A stretch of 64,000 nucleotides of DNA. Origin: Bacilli bacterium. Its GTDB lineage: Bacteria > Bacillota_I > Bacilli_A > ML615J-28 > CAG-698. The notes beneath the pieces are model-generated. The model searched no databases. It saw only the letters and a program-made list of their open reading frames with translations, and had not been told where the DNA came from. A program made the position numbers and the translations under genes. The stretch is from positions 59,633 through 123,632 of the forward strand of contig JAFZWP010000010.1 in NCBI GenBank assembly GCA_017617065.1, read 5' to 3'. This document shows positions 62,656-64,000 of the stretch, piece after piece (the first letter of the stretch is position 1; the number at the start of each line of letters is the position of its first letter).

Positions 62656-64000
62656 TTAATTAATGTTCTTTTTGTTCATTATATATTTAGCTAACTCAGC
62701 TACAGTTGCTAAAGCAAGTCCATCTTCGTTAAACTCAATATCATAAAATGATTTTAGTTTAACAATTAAACTAATATAATCTAAGCTTGTCCCGCCTAAA
62801 TCAAAAATAAAATGTTGGTTAATATTAATATCTTCTACACTTTTCCCTAACACTTCGCTAAATATATTAGTAACTTCATCTATAATTTCTTCATTAATTT
62901 GCGAAGCCTTTATTTCTTCATCCACAAAACTTGAAAATGGATATAGTTTAACTTGCCCACTTTCAATATTTTTCATAAGGATAGTTCTTGATACTTTAAT
63001 AGCATTTTGATTCATTAAAGCATCAGTTGTATAAAATATTTTACTAATTGGGAACGCTTCATCCCTTAAACTTGCTACAGCTTTATCAATTTCATCTTTA
63101 ATGCTTATCTTTTCTAATGTACTAATATTATCTTTTACTTGAAAGATTAGAGTTAAATTAGAATCTAGACTTAAAATACAATAATTAGTAGGTTTAGTTA
63201 ATAAACATTTTTTCTCAATTAAATCAGGATTATATTTTTCACCTGTTGTAGATACATATACATCATCTAATCTACCACTTATATAATAATATCCTTTTTT
63301 GTCACGTTTTGCTATATCGAAAGTTTTATACCATTTGTTTTTATCTAGCACTTCTTCCTTATCTTTTGTGATAATCTTAGAACAAGTAGATGAGCCCTTA
63401 ACAAATAATACATCATCTTCAATTTTATAATTAATCGAATTAACTGGTTTCCCTACTGTAGATAAAAGGCGATATTTTGGCTTTTTTCTTAGTTCTACTG
63501 AAGTTATACCAATTTCAGTAGATCCATACCCATTAAATAATGGATAACCAATGCCATTAATTAAATATAATACCTCATCAGAAATATACCCACCACCTGA
63601 TATTAAGAACTTAATAGAATCACCAAGGGTTTTATCAATGATTTCTTTAAATATCTTACGGGCAATATGTTGACCCCATTTAGGAAATATATTTTGAATC
63701 TTAATCGATCTAGCTAACCATTTGTTAGCTTGATCTTTCTTTTTATCATCAAGGGCTTCAATTCCTTTTTTAATTTCTTTAGAGATCGTAGACCAAAGAA
63801 TTGGAACTGCAAATATATGCGTAACTTTATGACGTTTAATTGTATTTAAAATGCAGTCTGGCGCATAATCTTTTAAGAAAACAAAAGTTCTACCAAAACT
63901 TGCAAACCAAAAATAAGCAGCAATCAAACCAAAGATATGATACATTGGTAAAAACGCTAAGACTTTAAGCCTTGCTTCATAATGGGCTTTAACCATATTA
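62656..64000 (-). CDS. AMP-binding acyl ligase with fused acyl carrier domain (5' truncated by window edge)
   Basis: At least 447 residues; the frame continues past base 64000, and the part present begins inside the adenylation domain (FLPMYHIFGLI), so the true start lies outside. The adenylation domain continues with GYGSTEIG near 160 and KWYKTFDIAKRD near 217. A short C-terminal subdomain follows, then an acyl carrier domain from about 370 with the phosphopantetheine Ser in DLGGTSLDY near 408. The ligase can thus load its own carrier. It leads the downstream acyltransferases, LRAT-like protein and esterase as the apparent first visible gene of the operon. Confidence 0.88.
   Translation of the reverse strand, partial: NMVKAHYEARLKVLAFLPMYHIFGLIAAYFWFASFGRTFVFLKDYAPDCILNTIKRHKVTHIFAVPILWSTISKEIKKGIEALDDKKKDQANKWLARSIKIQNIFPKWGQHIARKIFKEIIDKTLGDSIKFLISGGGYISDEVLYLINGIGYPLFNGYGSTEIGITSVELRKKPKYRLLSTVGKPVNSINYKIEDDVLFVKGSSTCSKIITKDKEEVLDKNKWYKTFDIAKRDKKGYYYISGRLDDVYVSTTGEKYNPDLIEKKCLLTKPTNYCILSLDSNLTLIFQVKDNISTLEKISIKDEIDKAVASLRDEAFPISKIFYTTDALMNQNAIKVSRTILMKNIESGQVKLYPFSSFVDEEIKASQINEEIIDEVTNIFSEVLGKSVEDININQHFIFDLGGTSLDYISLIVKLKSFYDIEFNEDGLALATVAELAKYIMNKKNIN

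Noticed and set aside
1..64000. Mycoplasma genetic code (UGA as tryptophan)
   Set aside because: Tryptophans inspected use TGG, and coaD ends on TGA just where the protein family ends.

Overview
The window is a chromosomal segment of a low-GC Gram-positive-type bacterium. It is AT-rich, has strong AGGAGG-type ribosome sites and TTGACA/TATAAT-like promoters, and uses UGA as a stop (the coaD stop at 21252-21254), so it does not use the Mycoplasma code. Taken together, the SAM-riboswitch metK operon, LytS-type kinase, SipW-type peptidases, dockerin and cohesin-like modules, InlB-type repeat, GH36 galactosidase and DUF3990 toxin-like pair fit an uncultured gut Bacilli/Mollicutes-related lineage (RF39- or Erysipelotrichales-like). 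That placement is inference. Coding density is high. The longest gene-free stretch is about 290 bases (29534-29820). I saw no rRNA, tRNA, CRISPR array, insertion sequence or prophage.

Layout. 1-5.5 kb is one leftward operon encoding a glutamyl-tRNA synthetase::TldD fusion, its partner TldE/PmbA, and metK, behind a SAM-riboswitch-like leader with a terminator. 5.5-13.6 kb runs leftward: glutamate dehydrogenase, a GGDEF/SIS-protein pair, DUF1846, two methyltransferase-like genes, and a lipoprotein with a cohesin-like domain. 13.8-22.7 kb has a MATE transporter, a heterodimeric ABC exporter, a third degenerate ABC protein, coaD, a membrane GGDEF protein and a small membrane protein. 22.8-32.1 kb has a GH36 alpha-galactosidase, a secreted purple-acid-phosphatase-like enzyme carrying a dockerin, pyrimidine-nucleoside phosphorylase, an AAA ATPase, and thyA-folA-plsC.

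The accessory highlight is 32.2-54.7 kb, a surface-fibre-like locus. Five proteins carry SipW-type signal segments (a membrane helix ending in TYAW/TFAW/TFSW), including a 2033-residue giant with about nine repeats of roughly 105 residues. A sixth protein is a membrane-anchored relative without that motif. They lie among two SipW-like (S26B) signal peptidases, a membrane-anchored McrB-like AAA+ ATPase with a DUF2357-like coiled-coil partner, a LytS-type histidine kinase, and a response regulator with a SARP/BTAD-type output domain. The secreted genes share an unusual promoter: TTAAT(A/G)-type direct repeats with an 11-base period, the last starting exactly 16 bases before TATAAT. This is what a SARP-type regulator would be expected to bind. 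A similar but weaker promoter precedes the HD-GYP/racemase-like pair, so cyclic-di-GMP signalling may be linked to the system.

54.8-64 kb holds a CotH-kinase lipoprotein, an XRE-DUF3990/GNAT-fused toxin-antitoxin-like pair, and a compact acyl-lipid cluster: esterase, LRAT-like hydrolase/acyltransferase, acyl carrier protein, acyl-AMP ligase, two PlsC-type acyltransferases, and a second ligase fused to an acyl carrier domain that runs off the right edge.
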